DNA from: Kiritimatiellia bacterium
GTDB lineage: Bacteria; Verrucomicrobiota; Kiritimatiellia; RFP12; UBA1067
Assembly: GCA_017450695.1 (NCBI GenBank)
Contig: JAFSTA010000231.1
Coordinates: 1 to 40,478, forward strand
Reading direction: 5' to 3'
Length of the DNA: 40,478 nucleotides
Notes under the pieces: model-generated
The model's input: only the letters and a program-made list of their open reading frames with translations
What the model was told of the DNA's origin: nothing
The model's database searches: none
In this document: one piece after another, positions 9,127-17,980 of the stretch
Numbering within the stretch: the first letter of the stretch is position 1
Layout of the letters: each line of letters opens with the position of its first letter
Translations under genes and position numbers: made by a program

Positions 9127-9541
9127 GTTCCGTGCGGAACATTTGGAAAAGCGGCACTCTTACCTCAAGGTTAGGCGGTTGGGTAGTTAGGTGGTTGGGT
9201 GGTTGGGTAGTTGGGTAGAGCAATCGGGGAGCGACACTCCTGTCGTTTCCCCGAAAGCCGACGGCGAGGGCGCCGTCGCTACGCAGCGGACACGAAGCGC
9301 GCCACCGGGCGAGGGAAAAGACAAGCGACGTGCGACACGCGACATGCGGGATACGAGACATGAGACGAGTCCCCGTGCCGCCTCTCGGCTAAATCAACTT
9401 AGGGGCACCAGCCCCATTTAGACCGCAAGGCCACTTAGGCGGCGCAGCTGCCACTTATCTGCCTTCCCCGCCAAGTCAACTTAGGGGGCACAGCCCCATT
9501 TAGGCGGCGCCAGCCGCCACTTAGGGCGTAGCCCACTTATT
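9127..9541. repeat. Composite repeat module, copy 1, preceded by GGTTGGGT tract
   Basis: 9170-9225 is a (GGTTGGGT/GGTAGTTA)-like G-rich tract. 9235-9292 carries a hairpin (GCGACA-CTCC-TGTCG) and the family A core. 9324-9366 holds degenerate 7-nt GCGACAT-like tandem units. 9385-9540 is an array of mini-hairpins (GGGGC-ACCA-GCCCC and GGCGGC-GCA-GC(C/T)GCC types) joined by CACTTAG/CATTTAG linkers. Near-identical modules lie at 10849-11095 and 14695-15005. No gene is visible. Confidence 0.75.
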
Positions 9542-9571
9542 ATGTGGTCCCAGGTATTGAGCAGTACACTC

Positions 9572-9600
9572 TTGTATAGTACAAAACAGTATGGTACAAT
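9572..9600 (+). promoter_or_regulatory. Promoter of the AAA ATPase at 9626
   Basis: TTGTAT (9572-9577) and TACAAT (9595-9600) are separated by exactly 17 nt. The predicted start of transcription near 9607 is about 19 nt before the ATG, with AAGGAG at 9614-9619. This argues against the longer reading frame that opens at 9542. Confidence 0.65.
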
Positions 9601-9625
9601 TCTGCACCATGACAAGGAGACAGGC

Positions 9626-10735
9626 ATGAATGCATTTAAGTACGGCTGTTCGGTCGAGGGCGAGAATTTCTGCGCCAGGCCAGACCTTTCAAAGTCGCTT
9701 TCAAACTACATTGAAAGCGGGCAGAATCTTGTGATTCAGGGCGAGCGTCGCATCGGCAAGACCTCCCTTGTGAAGGAGACCGTGTCGTCGATGCGCGGAT
9801 GGTCCATCCTGTATGCGGATTTCGTGGGCGTAAAGTCGGTGCCAGACGTCTGCAACCGCATTGCCGACGCCTTGGCGCGGTTTGATTCGAGCGACTCGTT
9901 CCTGCGGAGGATATTCGCCGCGCTCGTCCATCTGCGGCCGGTGGCGACCGTCGATGCGATGACCGGGCTTCCGACGATCTCCGTCGATGCCAGGGCGTCC
10001 GCCTCCCCGTCGTCTGTCAATACGGTCATGAATGCCGTGGAGTCGCATGTCAAGGGGCGGAACGTCTGCGTCGTCTTCGACGAGTTCCAAGACATCCTTG
10101 ACGTGAAGGACGGCGAACAGATGCTGTCGCTCATGCGAGGCAGGGTTCAGTTCATGTCGCATACGTCGTTTGTCTTTCTTGGCAGCGCGAGAAATGCCAT
10201 GATGGACATCTTCATGTCACCCAAGAGTCCGTTCTACAAGTCGGCGGCGGTATTTGACGTGGGTACGATACCCGATGACGACTTCTTCGCGTTCGCCAAA
10301 GCCAGGTTTGCCACGGGACGGCGTAGGCTGCCAAGGCCGCTTTTCGACCGCATCCTCGAGTTCGTCGACAGGACGTCTGGAGACGTACAGGAGATGTGCG
10401 ACGCGATCTGGCAGATGTCCGAGCCAGGCGACAGGCTGGACGATGGACATTTCGAGCGTGGACTTGGGTTCGTCTTCAACCGCGAGAACGGTGCGTATGC
10501 CATGTTCATCAAGCCGATTACGGATATCCAGCTTCGTGTGCTCAAGGCACTTGCCATCCAGGGCGGAGAACATCCGCTTTCGGGAACGTTTCTAGATGAA
10601 GCACGGCTGACAAATACGGCGACGGTAAGGCGTTCCCTGACGTCGCTTGAGCGAACCGGGCTTGCCTATCCTTCTCCCTCGGGCTGGAAGTTCGCAAGCC
10701 CGTTCTTCCGGGAATGGATACGAAGGCGGAAATGA
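9626..10735 (+). CDS. Stand-alone AAA (ORC/STAND-like) ATPase
   Basis: This 369-residue P-loop ATPase has Walker A GERRIGKTS at residues 39-47, Walker B VVFDE at 149-153 and a C-terminal winged-helix-like region (about 300-369, ending FASPFFREWIRRRK). This is the pattern of 'archaeal ATPase'/AAA_35-type proteins found singly in many anaerobes, with unknown function. The ATG at 9626 was chosen because AAGGAG lies six bases upstream and the promoter at 9572-9600 leaves no room for the upstream start. The gene is bracketed by two direct copies of the same composite repeat (about 9235 and 10849), so it could be a mobile or exchangeable cassette. Confidence 0.85.
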   Translation: MNAFKYGCSVEGENFCARPDLSKSLSNYIESGQNLVIQGERRIGKTSLVKETVSSMRGWSILYADFVGVKSVPDVCNRIADALARFDSSDSFLRRIFAALVHLRPVATVDAMTGLPTISVDARASASPSSVNTVMNAVESHVKGRNVCVVFDEFQDILDVKDGEQMLSLMRGRVQFMSHTSFVFLGSARNAMMDIFMSPKSPFYKSAAVFDVGTIPDDDFFAFAKARFATGRRRLPRPLFDRILEFVDRTSGDVQEMCDAIWQMSEPGDRLDDGHFERGLGFVFNRENGAYAMFIKPITDIQLRVLKALAIQGGEHPLSGTFLDEARLTNTATVRRSLTSLERTGLAYPSPSGWKFASPFFREWIRRRK

Positions 10736-11013
10736 GGAATGGAGAAGTGAGCGTGACGGGATTCCTTCGCCGTCAGGCGTTCGCGTTGGCGATTCTTACG
10801 TGCGCAGTGTCGGCATACTTGTCGCTTCGCATGGGAACAAAACAGAATGAAGCGGCAGGAGTGCCGCTTCCCCGAAAGCCGACGGCGAGGGCGCCGTCGC
10901 TACGCAGCGGACGCGAAGCGCGACCCTGGGTGAGGGAAAAGACAAGCGACGTGCGACACGCGACATGCGGGATACGAGACATGAGACGAGTCCCCGTGCC
11001 GCCTCTCGGCTAA
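10732..11013 (+). pseudogene. Possible truncated small membrane protein running into a repeat
   Basis: An ATG overlaps the ATPase stop (ATGA at 10732-10735) and opens a 93-codon frame. The first ~37 residues include a hydrophobic stretch (FALAILTCAVSAYLSL) and are unique. The rest is simply translation of the family A repeat and its tandem units. This resembles a small coupled membrane-protein gene whose 3' part has been replaced by repeat DNA. It may also be chance. Confidence 0.25.
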
Positions 11014-11112
11014 ATCAACTTAGGGGCACCAGCTCCATTTAGGCCGCAAGGCCACTTAGGCGGCGCAGCCGCCACTTATCCCCTCCCCGCTTCTCAGCTG
11101 GCGCAAAGCGCC
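10849..11112. repeat. Composite repeat module, copy 2
   Basis: The hairpin GAAGCGGCA/TGCCGCTTC (10849-10857/10862-10870, loop GGAG) leads into the family A core (10867-10912). The 7-nt tandem block (about 10944-10986) and the mini-hairpin array (11010-11085) follow. 11088-11112 is an inverted copy of the AGCTGAGAA-flanked hairpin (GGCGC-AAA-GCGCC at 11100-11112), ending 10 nt before the stop of the minus-strand gene. It may therefore serve as that gene's 3' end structure. Confidence 0.75.
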
Positions 11113-11121
11113 CACTGTACT

Positions 11122-14100
11122 TTAGCGGATGCTCAAAATCGTGCCGATCCTGCCGACATAGATGCGGAGGGCGTTGCTCTTCGTGACAAGGACCACATCC
11201 GACTGGTTGAAAACAGGCGTACCCGTAATGGAAGAGGCTGTCGCGAGCGTCAACACGCCCTTCCCCGTCGCCGCCAGCGCGTTATCTACAACGATCTCCG
11301 CGCCTGAAAGGTCGAGCGTACCGCCGACATCCAGCCGTCCGCATGTGCCGTTGTCATCCAGCTCGAACGCCAGCTTTGCGGGCGTGAGTGTGCCGTCCGT
11401 CACCGTAAGCGTTCCCTTGTCGGGGTACCCTGGCCACACCGTCCCCGTCACGGTCAGCGAGCCGTTCGTCACCACTCCGCTCCCCATCAGGTTCGCCACC
11501 GTGTGCGCCTTCTCCGAGAGATCGACCGTCGCACCCGTCGCGACGCGCAGGGTCGTTGTGGTGGGCAGACTCAACGCATCCGTCACGGCCAACGTACCGT
11601 TCGAAACACACGTGGCACAGAGATAGGTGTTCGTGCCGTGCAACGTCAGCGTCCCGGCACCGATCTTCGTAAGCGCGGGCGCCACATCGAGATCCGCCGC
11701 CGACGTCCCGTCCACGTCCCACGTCTGCCCTGCCCGCGCGGCGAAGTCCTGCGCGAAGGTCAGGTTGAAGCCCGCCGTATCCACCGTCGCGCCGCCCACG
11801 CCGACCGAGGCTGCCGTGAAGCCGTGGAGGAAGTTCGTCGTGGCGGCGCTCGTGTTGGCGATGAGCGTGCCGCCGTCGAGGACGAGCGTAGATGTGTCAT
11901 TCGTGCAGGCGCTGTACAGGCGCCGCACCTTCAGCGTGCCGTTCGTGAGGACATTGACCGTACCGCTGCGTCCATGGAGAACCGAGTTATTCGGCAATGC
12001 GCAGACTACGCCGCTCACCTCCGCCCAGCCGCCGTTCGAGACCTCCATTGAGCCTTTGCCTTGATACCCCACGTAAAGTATAGCACCGTTGTACGGCATC
12101 TTGAACGTGCCGCCGCGCACGTAGATGTTGCCCGTGTCCGTACCGCTCGTCTTGTCGCTGTGTCCGCCCGTCTTGTACCGGCCGAGATAGCCGTACTGGC
12201 AACGCATGATGGCCTCGCCCCCGTAGATGAACAGGTTGCCGGTCGGCGACCCCTTCGATGTCAAGATTCCGAGGTGGAAACCATTGCCTTTTGTTGCCTG
12301 CGTCCGATCAAGCGTTCCTCCGTAGAGGTAGTAGCTGAACGTGCCGTTTCCGTGGCATCCGAGTCGCAACGACCCCGTGTCTGACTTTGTAACCTTTACA
12401 GTCCCGCTATACTGCCGGATGGTTCCGTGACGACCATGAAGGTAGCCCATCGACAGCTGCGCATCGTTCGTGACGATCACGTCGCCCGTCCCGTAGTTAC
12501 TGCCCGAACTGTAGTAGCCGGGGTAGAGATAGTTACTGCCCAGCGACACGGTTGTTCCATCAAGGACAAACGTGCCGGTCTTCCCCGTGATGCGGTTCCC
12601 GGGGTACCAGCTTCCGGAACTCGTGACCGACCCGCCCAGGAAGGTCACATGGGTTCCGCCGTGAGACGTGAGACCCGCGCAATTGACGGTCGTGTTCGAG
12701 AACACGACCTGTGCGTTGTTCGTCACGGTGGTCCACCCAACTGCCTTGAACGCGGTATTGGTCACCAGCGTCGTTCCGTTACCTTTGATCGTGACAACCC
12801 GCAGGTTGTTCGTACCGTCCAGCAGGAGCGTACCGTTTCCCGACCTGACGAAGGAGCGGTCGTTCGTCACCGCGCCCTTGACGACAGCTGTTCCCTCGAC
12901 CGCGAATTCAACGACGTTGCTGCCGCTGTCTATGCCGTTTTCAAAGGTCAGCGTGTCGGTGGCGTAGGCGTCGTTCAGGATCAGGGTTGTCAGCGAATAC
13001 ACGTCGTTGCTTGTGACGAACGGAACGGTCGCGTCGTTGCCGTACCGCACCGTCAACGGATGACCGTAGGCCGAGAAGCCTGTCTCCGTTGCGTCTGCCG
13101 CCACCGACACCTGTCCACCGCCCGTGCCGAACGTTCCCGTGAACGTGTTCGCCGTGAGCGGACAATAGATGCCACCTTTGAGGATCAGATTGTCCGTGGC
13201 GGCGAGTCCCTCTCCGAAATCCGCCACGAGCGTACCCTCGTAAACGGTAAACGCGCCACCCCAGTCGTTCTCGCCCGAGAGCGTGAGCGGCGCCGGGCCG
13301 CGCTTCGAGCCGCCCGCCGGGAATGTGAGCGATGCCGTTTCGACGAAGGGCATCGGCGTCGTGTAGTCCGGAATCGCCTGTGACCAGAGTGCCGAATCAC
13401 CCACGACCGTATCTCCGTCTTCAATACCACCCACCACGCGTCCACCGACCGCCGTCAACGCCGTCTTGCCGCCGGACGGGTAGAACTTGTTGTTCACGGT
13501 GTCGTACAGTCCCGCCACGCCGTTGGACACGGCCGGATGGAAATCGCGTACGCACACGCCATTGTTCGTGATGATGCAGGAATAGATCGTCGCGCCGCAT
13601 TGCTTGTCGATCGCCGTGTTGGAAGTCGAGCGTCCAAACAATGACAGACCGTAACTTGCGGTAGCCGTATGGGCCTCAAAGGATGTCCGCGAGGCCGTGG
13701 CGCTCGGCGTAGTAACGGTAAACACCGACGCATTCGTTCCGTTTACGACGGCCGTCGTGTCCAGCGTGATCTGTGTTCGTTCCGTCGTAGCTTCTAGCGT
13801 GGTCGGGTTCGACCAGGATCCGCCCCCGTTGTTGCTGGAGAACGCCCATTTTCCTGTGTCGCCAGAACCGTTGACGTAGGCACACAACGAGTATGTCTTG
13901 TTGACACCAAATATGTACTGCTGCGTGGTTGATGCTGTCAACTTGAAGTCGATGGTAACCGAGGTCTTCCCGCCGACAGGTTTGAACGAGGTGTTGACGA
14001 AGCAGTTTGTACTTTTCGTGGACTTGACGCCCTCGATGAAGTAGTCATACGCTTTCGCGGAAGTAGCCAACATCGCACGGCAGGCGTACTGCCCCGTCAG

Positions 14101-14382
14101 GAATGCGGCGGTCGGCAACGCGAACTCGTAGCTTGTCGCGTCATCGGCCACGCGATCCACGCGATAGGCGTTCGGCCAGTCGGCGAGGGATGTTCCCTTG
14201 TCTATGCCGTCGGTACTCCACACGTAGTAGAGTACGTGCGAATCGCCCTCGCTTCCCGCATCGAACGACACCGTAACCATACCGTTCGCCACCGACAGCC
14301 CGGTCACGTCACGCGCCGAAGCCGCCGATCCAACCAACAACGCCAATACGCCAACTACAAACTCCGCAATCCGCCTCATCAT
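11122..14382 (-). CDS. Large secreted beta-strand-repeat surface protein with LamG-like N-terminal part
   Basis: This is a protein of about 1086 residues. I chose the ATG at 14382 (or the adjacent 14379) because a purine-rich GAAAGG lies nine bases upstream and the product then begins directly with a signal peptide (MRRIAEFVVGVLALLVGSAASA). The N-terminal third carries a motif (VRDFHPAVSNG, GLYD, FYPSGG) found in LamG/concanavalin-like modules of secreted proteins in this lineage. The rest consists of Gly/Thr/Asn-rich autotransporter-associated beta-strand repeats such as GAGTLTLHGTNTY. No outer-membrane beta-barrel is visible. The C-terminus GTILSIR closely matches GTIIQIR of the protein at 31607. 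Likely cell-surface or matrix protein; ligand unknown. Confidence 0.8.
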   Translation of the reverse strand: MMRRIAEFVVGVLALLVGSAASARDVTGLSVANGMVTVSFDAGSEGDSHVLYYVWSTDGIDKGTSLADWPNAYRVDRVADDATSYEFALPTAAFLTGQYACRAMLATSAKAYDYFIEGVKSTKSTNCFVNTSFKPVGGKTSVTIDFKLTASTTQQYIFGVNKTYSLCAYVNGSGDTGKWAFSSNNGGGSWSNPTTLEATTERTQITLDTTAVVNGTNASVFTVTTPSATASRTSFEAHTATASYGLSLFGRSTSNTAIDKQCGATIYSCIITNNGVCVRDFHPAVSNGVAGLYDTVNNKFYPSGGKTALTAVGGRVVGGIEDGDTVVGDSALWSQAIPDYTTPMPFVETASLTFPAGGSKRGPAPLTLSGENDWGGAFTVYEGTLVADFGEGLAATDNLILKGGIYCPLTANTFTGTFGTGGGQVSVAADATETGFSAYGHPLTVRYGNDATVPFVTSNDVYSLTTLILNDAYATDTLTFENGIDSGSNVVEFAVEGTAVVKGAVTNDRSFVRSGNGTLLLDGTNNLRVVTIKGNGTTLVTNTAFKAVGWTTVTNNAQVVFSNTTVNCAGLTSHGGTHVTFLGGSVTSSGSWYPGNRITGKTGTFVLDGTTVSLGSNYLYPGYYSSGSNYGTGDVIVTNDAQLSMGYLHGRHGTIRQYSGTVKVTKSDTGSLRLGCHGNGTFSYYLYGGTLDRTQATKGNGFHLGILTSKGSPTGNLFIYGGEAIMRCQYGYLGRYKTGGHSDKTSGTDTGNIYVRGGTFKMPYNGAILYVGYQGKGSMEVSNGGWAEVSGVVCALPNNSVLHGRSGTVNVLTNGTLKVRRLYSACTNDTSTLVLDGGTLIANTSAATTNFLHGFTAASVGVGGATVDTAGFNLTFAQDFAARAGQTWDVDGTSAADLDVAPALTKIGAGTLTLHGTNTYLCATCVSNGTLAVTDALSLPTTTTLRVATGATVDLSEKAHTVANLMGSGVVTNGSLTVTGTVWPGYPDKGTLTVTDGTLTPAKLAFELDDNGTCGRLDVGGTLDLSGAEIVVDNALAATGKGVLTLATASSITGTPVFNQSDVVLVTKSNALRIYVGRIGTILSIR

Positions 14383-14417
14383 CGCTTCCATCCTTTCACC
14401 TTGTTCCATCACCACCG

Positions 14418-14438
14418 CCGTCGAATCCGAACCGACGG
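14418..14438 (-). promoter_or_regulatory. Hairpin in the 5' leader of the minus-strand surface protein
   Basis: CCGTCG and CGACGG arms (14418-14423/14433-14438) flank a 9-nt loop about 36 nt upstream of the chosen start. It is a simple palindrome with no recognised riboswitch consensus. I found no convincing -35/-10 pair in 14440-14560. Confidence 0.3.
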
Positions 14439-14559
14439 CTCAAAAGGACTCCAGAAGTCCCCAGAACCCAACAAATAAAACACCCATAGTCTGCCATGTT
14501 TCAGCCGCCGATTCAAGCCTACATTTTTGCGCGATCATTTTTTAGCGGGTAGCTGATTG

Positions 14560-15015
14560 GGTGGTTGGGTCGTTGGGCGGTTAGGTGGAGGGCGCGTAGC
14601 GCCAGCTGAGAAGCGAGAAAGCTGAAAAGCTGAGAAGCGGGTGGCGGATTGGGTGGTTACTTGGGTGGTTGGGCGGTTAGGTGGTGGAACAATCGGGGAA
14701 GCGACACTCCTGTCGCTTCCCCGAAAGCCGACGGCGAGGGCGCCGTCGCTACGCAGCGGACGCGAAGCGCGACCCTGGGTGAGGGAAAAGACAAGCGACG
14801 TGCGACACGCGACATGAGACGAGTCCCCGTGCCGCCTCTCGGCTAAATCAACTTAGGGGCGCCAGCCCCATTTAGACCGCAAGGCCACTTAGGCGGCGCA
14901 GCTGCCACTTATCTGCCTTCCCCGCCAAGTCAACGTAGGGGCACCAGCCCCATTTAGGCAGCAAGGGCACTTAGGCGGCGCAGCCGCCACATTATCTGCC
15001 GCCCCGCTTTCACCT
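14560..15015. repeat. GGTTGGGT tract, AGCTGAGAA hairpin and composite module copy 3
   Basis: 14558-14692 has GGTTGGGT/GGCGGTTAGGTGG tracts and the hairpin GGCGC-GTA-GCGCC followed by AGCTGAGAAGC (about 14589-14612). 14695-14722 is a 12-bp perfect hairpin (arms GGGGAAGCGACA/TGTCGCTTCCCC, loop CTCC), then comes the family A core. The tandem block is 16 nt shorter than in copies 1 and 2, an apparent deletion between two GACATG repeats. 14840-15005 is the mini-hairpin array. No gene is visible here. Confidence 0.75.
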
Positions 15016-15022
15016 TACGGGA

Positions 15023-15051
15023 TTGACCTTCAGAAAAATATCTTGTAAAGT
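15023..15051 (+). promoter_or_regulatory. Promoter of the amidotransferase-like lipoprotein
   Basis: TTGACC (15023-15028) is followed after 17 nt by TAAAGT (15046-15051). A leader of about 70 nt follows and contains a bulged hairpin of TCTTCC/GGGAAGA type at about 15080-15100. The -10 box is weak. Confidence 0.45.
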
Positions 15052-15126
15052 TTTTCCTGTCGAAACGCTTTTGGGTAAGGTCTTCCGTTCAACGGGAAGA
15101 TCAGGAAAACGAAGGATGGTTGCGAA

Positions 15127-17403
15127 ATGAAACGAAACGAAGTCCGGATGAGGATCGGGAGTGTGTTGCTGGGTATCGCGGTCGCGATGTCTGTACTGGC
15201 GCTAGGCGGATGCCGGGGAATATCACCGGAAGTCGTCGCGGATGATGCGGATGACAACTCGTTGCGAGTAGGCGTGTTCATGGGCAGGGGTGCCCGGAGC
15301 ATCGGTGCATATCAGTGGTTGGCGCTGACCACCATGACACGTGGGGTGAAAGCGGTTCCAATTGATGGGGCTGCGGTACGGGCGGGAGTGCTGGACAAGA
15401 TCGACGTGGTTGTGATGCCAGGAGGCCGCTCCGTTCAAGAGGCGGCATCGCTCGAAAAAGACGGACGGGAGAAGCTCAAGGCGTTCATCCGGCGTGGCGG
15501 CGGGTATGTCGGCACCTGTGCGGGATGTTGTCTGGTGATGCAGGAGACCAAGGGGCATCCGAACATGCTCGGAATCGTTCCGTTCACCTTCGGGAAGAAT
15601 GGCGGATTTAGCCATGCGGACCTGCTCATCCGCTTCAACAAGCGCGCGACCGAACTTGCCGGGATTCCCGCGAAGACCCCGCGGATCCGTTTTTCGGAAG
15701 GGCCTGCCCCCGTACCGGCCGCTCCGGTGGAAGGCGCAAACATCGAGACCGTCGCCACCTTCGCCAGCGACATCAACTCGGAAGGCATGGCTCCGAAGGC
15801 CTCGCTGGTCGGACATCCCGCCGCGATCGCCGGCACTTACGGGGAAGGACGCCTCTTCGTGATGACGGTGCATCCCGAGATGGATGTCGAGGATCATCCG
15901 GTGATACAGGGAATGTTCCGCTATGTCACGGGGCGTGAATTGGAATGGGCCTATCCGCAACGCCGGCGGGGGCAACTCGCGGTCGGGGTGGTCTGTGACG
16001 ACTCGTTCGGGATCGAGACGGCGACATTCATCCAGCAGCTCCTGCGCGAACGGGAATTCGACCTCGTGCCAATCAACGCCAAGACGATTGCCGAAGGTGC
16101 GTTGCGGCACATTGACGCGATCCTCGCCCCCAACGGACTGAAGTCCGCCGCCCTCAGTGCAGGGCTCTACGAGAATAATCTGGCTCGTACCAAAGAGTTC
16201 ATCGCGCACGGCGGGCGCGTCATCGCCTGGGGTAGCGCGGCGGAGGCTGCGCAGAAATATGCGCCCCATGATGTGTCAACCGTTGCCGATCAGAAAGCCG
16301 CGCTACGCGCCTTACGCGCATTCGCCTCCGAAAAGACGGTGAAACGCGCGGCCTTCCCCGCGCCTGTGGAGAAACCGGTACGAGCCGCGTTTTACACCGA
16401 CAAAGGAGGCGCGAACTTCCCGGTCGCGGAGATCCTGAAGCTGGCGCCGGAATATGAACTCACGTTCCTTTCCGCAGCCGAGATCGCGTCGGGCGCCTTG
16501 ACCAATTTCGATCTCCTGGTACAACCCGGCGGCGGATGCCATACGCAGTACACGACGCTCGGCACGAACGGAACGGCAGCCATCGAACGTTTCGTGCGTG
16601 GCGGCGGAAAGTACTACGGTATCTGCGCAGGCGCGTTCCTCGGTTCGCAAACAACCAGCACGAACCGCCCCCGCATCGGCCTGGCGCCATACAAGGCGGA
16701 CACCCCGGAACACTACCGCGGCTGGGGTCCGGTCCGCGTGAAGCTGACGCCGGACGGACTCGATATTTTCCGCGGTTCCACGACCAACCGCACGATGATC
16801 TATTGGGGCGGGCCTGCCTTTCTGGACGGTGACCCCGTACCCGATTCGGACATGAAGGTGTTCGGACGCTACAACGGACTGCACATCAACACCTGCTCGG
16901 ACAAGCCGGTGATGCCACTGGCGCCCAAAGCGGCATTCGTAGGAGGACGTCTCGGAAAGGGAAAAGTATTCCTCAGCGCCCCGCACCCGGAGAAAAGCGA
17001 GTGCAACTACGATCTCGTGCGCGGCATTCTGAAGTACCTTACCGGCGTCCAGCCGACGGCGGTAAGTGTAGATCGTGGCCGCGACGCAATCTCCGTTTTC
17101 TTCCAGTACTCCCAGCGGAAAGAGGTGGCGCAGTTCTACATGAACAAGCTGCTTCCCGACCGTCGGTTCGATTTGTCTTACGGGAAAGAGGTGGACGACA
17201 ACCTGCTACCGCACACGGATGTGGTGGTGCTGCCGACTCCCCGCAAAATTGACCTGACGAAAGGTCTCCGCAACTTCCTGTCCAACGGCGGTCGCGTCGT
17301 GATCGTTGCCGATACCCCGGAACGACAGAACCTCGCAAAAACCTTTGAGGGCGCGACAGTCGTGCAAACACTCGACGAGATCATCCCCGCAATCCTCAAA
17401 TGA
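15127..17403 (+). CDS. Lipoprotein with duplicated BPL_N/glutamine-amidotransferase-like units
   Basis: This 758-residue protein starts with a lipoprotein signal (lipobox LGGC, Cys29). It contains a BPL_N-type class I amidotransferase-like domain (about 45-275) with a nucleophile-elbow motif GTCAGCC (Cys131). A non-catalytic flavodoxin-like segment follows (about 285-405). Both are then repeated: an amidotransferase-like domain (about 420-640) with GICAGA (Cys500), and a second non-catalytic segment (about 650-758). This indicates internal duplication of a two-domain unit. BPL_N domains resemble the N-terminus of fungal biotin-protein ligase and their bacterial function is unknown to me. The protein should be anchored in the envelope, facing the periplasm or cell surface. 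ATG 15127 lies ~10 nt after AAGGAT; the alternative ATG at 15148 would still leave a lipobox. Confidence 0.8.
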   Translation: MKRNEVRMRIGSVLLGIAVAMSVLALGGCRGISPEVVADDADDNSLRVGVFMGRGARSIGAYQWLALTTMTRGVKAVPIDGAAVRAGVLDKIDVVVMPGGRSVQEAASLEKDGREKLKAFIRRGGGYVGTCAGCCLVMQETKGHPNMLGIVPFTFGKNGGFSHADLLIRFNKRATELAGIPAKTPRIRFSEGPAPVPAAPVEGANIETVATFASDINSEGMAPKASLVGHPAAIAGTYGEGRLFVMTVHPEMDVEDHPVIQGMFRYVTGRELEWAYPQRRRGQLAVGVVCDDSFGIETATFIQQLLREREFDLVPINAKTIAEGALRHIDAILAPNGLKSAALSAGLYENNLARTKEFIAHGGRVIAWGSAAEAAQKYAPHDVSTVADQKAALRALRAFASEKTVKRAAFPAPVEKPVRAAFYTDKGGANFPVAEILKLAPEYELTFLSAAEIASGALTNFDLLVQPGGGCHTQYTTLGTNGTAAIERFVRGGGKYYGICAGAFLGSQTTSTNRPRIGLAPYKADTPEHYRGWGPVRVKLTPDGLDIFRGSTTNRTMIYWGGPAFLDGDPVPDSDMKVFGRYNGLHINTCSDKPVMPLAPKAAFVGGRLGKGKVFLSAPHPEKSECNYDLVRGILKYLTGVQPTAVSVDRGRDAISVFFQYSQRKEVAQFYMNKLLPDRRFDLSYGKEVDDNLLPHTDVVVLPTPRKIDLTKGLRNFLSNGGRVVIVADTPERQNLAKTFEGATVVQTLDEIIPAILK

Positions 17404-17880
17404 GCCACTGCGCGTAGCGGTAGCTGAGAAGTGGTGAAACGGATAAGTGGCGGTTGCGCCGCCTCGGTGGCCTTACGGCCTAAATGGGGCTGGCGCCCCT
17501 CAGTTGACGTAGCCGCGAAGCGGCAGTTAGGAGAGGAGAGGCTGAAACGGGCGCATGTCGCATGTTTTTTCCCTCACGCAGAGAACGGGAGGGGCAACGT
17601 CCTCGTTGCCCGAATTGGGTCGCGCCCCGTCTCGACCGCTTTGGCAAGGCGGAACTTGCTTTCGCTACGGGGAGTCTCGGAGTTTCGGAGATAACCCCAC
17701 CGCCCGTGCTCACGCGGGAATGGAAATGAGAATAACTTTCAACCACCTAACCACCCAACCTGAACGAAGCGGCAGAAGTGCCGCTTCCCCGAAAGCCGAC
17801 GGCGAGGGCGCCGTCGCTACGCAGCGGGCGCGTCGCGCCTCTGCACAGTCCCGTGCGGTACGCGGGCGACGGGGTAAAAG
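17404..17880. repeat. Repeat-filled spacer (families G, B, C/D, E, A)
   Basis: 17408-17430 is a diverged GCGCGTAGCGGT hairpin followed by AGCTGAGAAG. 17450-17535 is an inverted copy of the mini-hairpin array. 17560-17700 contains inverted, worn family C and D elements. 17740-17760 has a CCACCTAACCACCCAACC tract. 17766-17830 carries the GAAGCGGCA/TGCCGCTTC hairpin and the family A core. No gene is visible. Confidence 0.7.
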
Positions 17881-17902
17881 TCAGATTCCCCCGATTTTCA
17901 GC

Positions 17903-17931
17903 TTGTAGTTTGGTATTTCTTTGAGTATAAC
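17903..17931 (+). promoter_or_regulatory. Promoter of the aldolase/phosphoesterase pair
   Basis: TTGTAG (17903-17908) and TATAAC (17926-17931) are spaced by 17 nt. Transcription should start near 17938, about 43 nt before the ATG, with GGAAGGAA in the leader. It probably drives both 17981-19276 and 19283-20830. Confidence 0.6.
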
Positions 17932-17980
17932 AGATGTGTCTTTTGCATGACCTAGAAGTGGGATTGGAAGGAATCTGAAA

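Noticed and set aside
9170-9225. Telomere-like or G-quadruplex GGTTGGGT tract as a replication or end structure
   Set aside because: Short irregular tract, one of several in spacers; nothing else suggests a replicon end. A G-quadruplex is possible but not supported further.
9385-9540. CRISPR-like array
   Set aside because: The linker is only about 7 nt and the 'spacers' are self-complementary hairpins; there is no 25-40 nt direct repeat and no cas gene.
9542-9625. N-terminal extension of the AAA ATPase starting at ATG 9542
   Set aside because: The segment contains the -35/-10 boxes (9572-9600), and a good AAGGAG precedes ATG 9626, where homology-like sequence begins.
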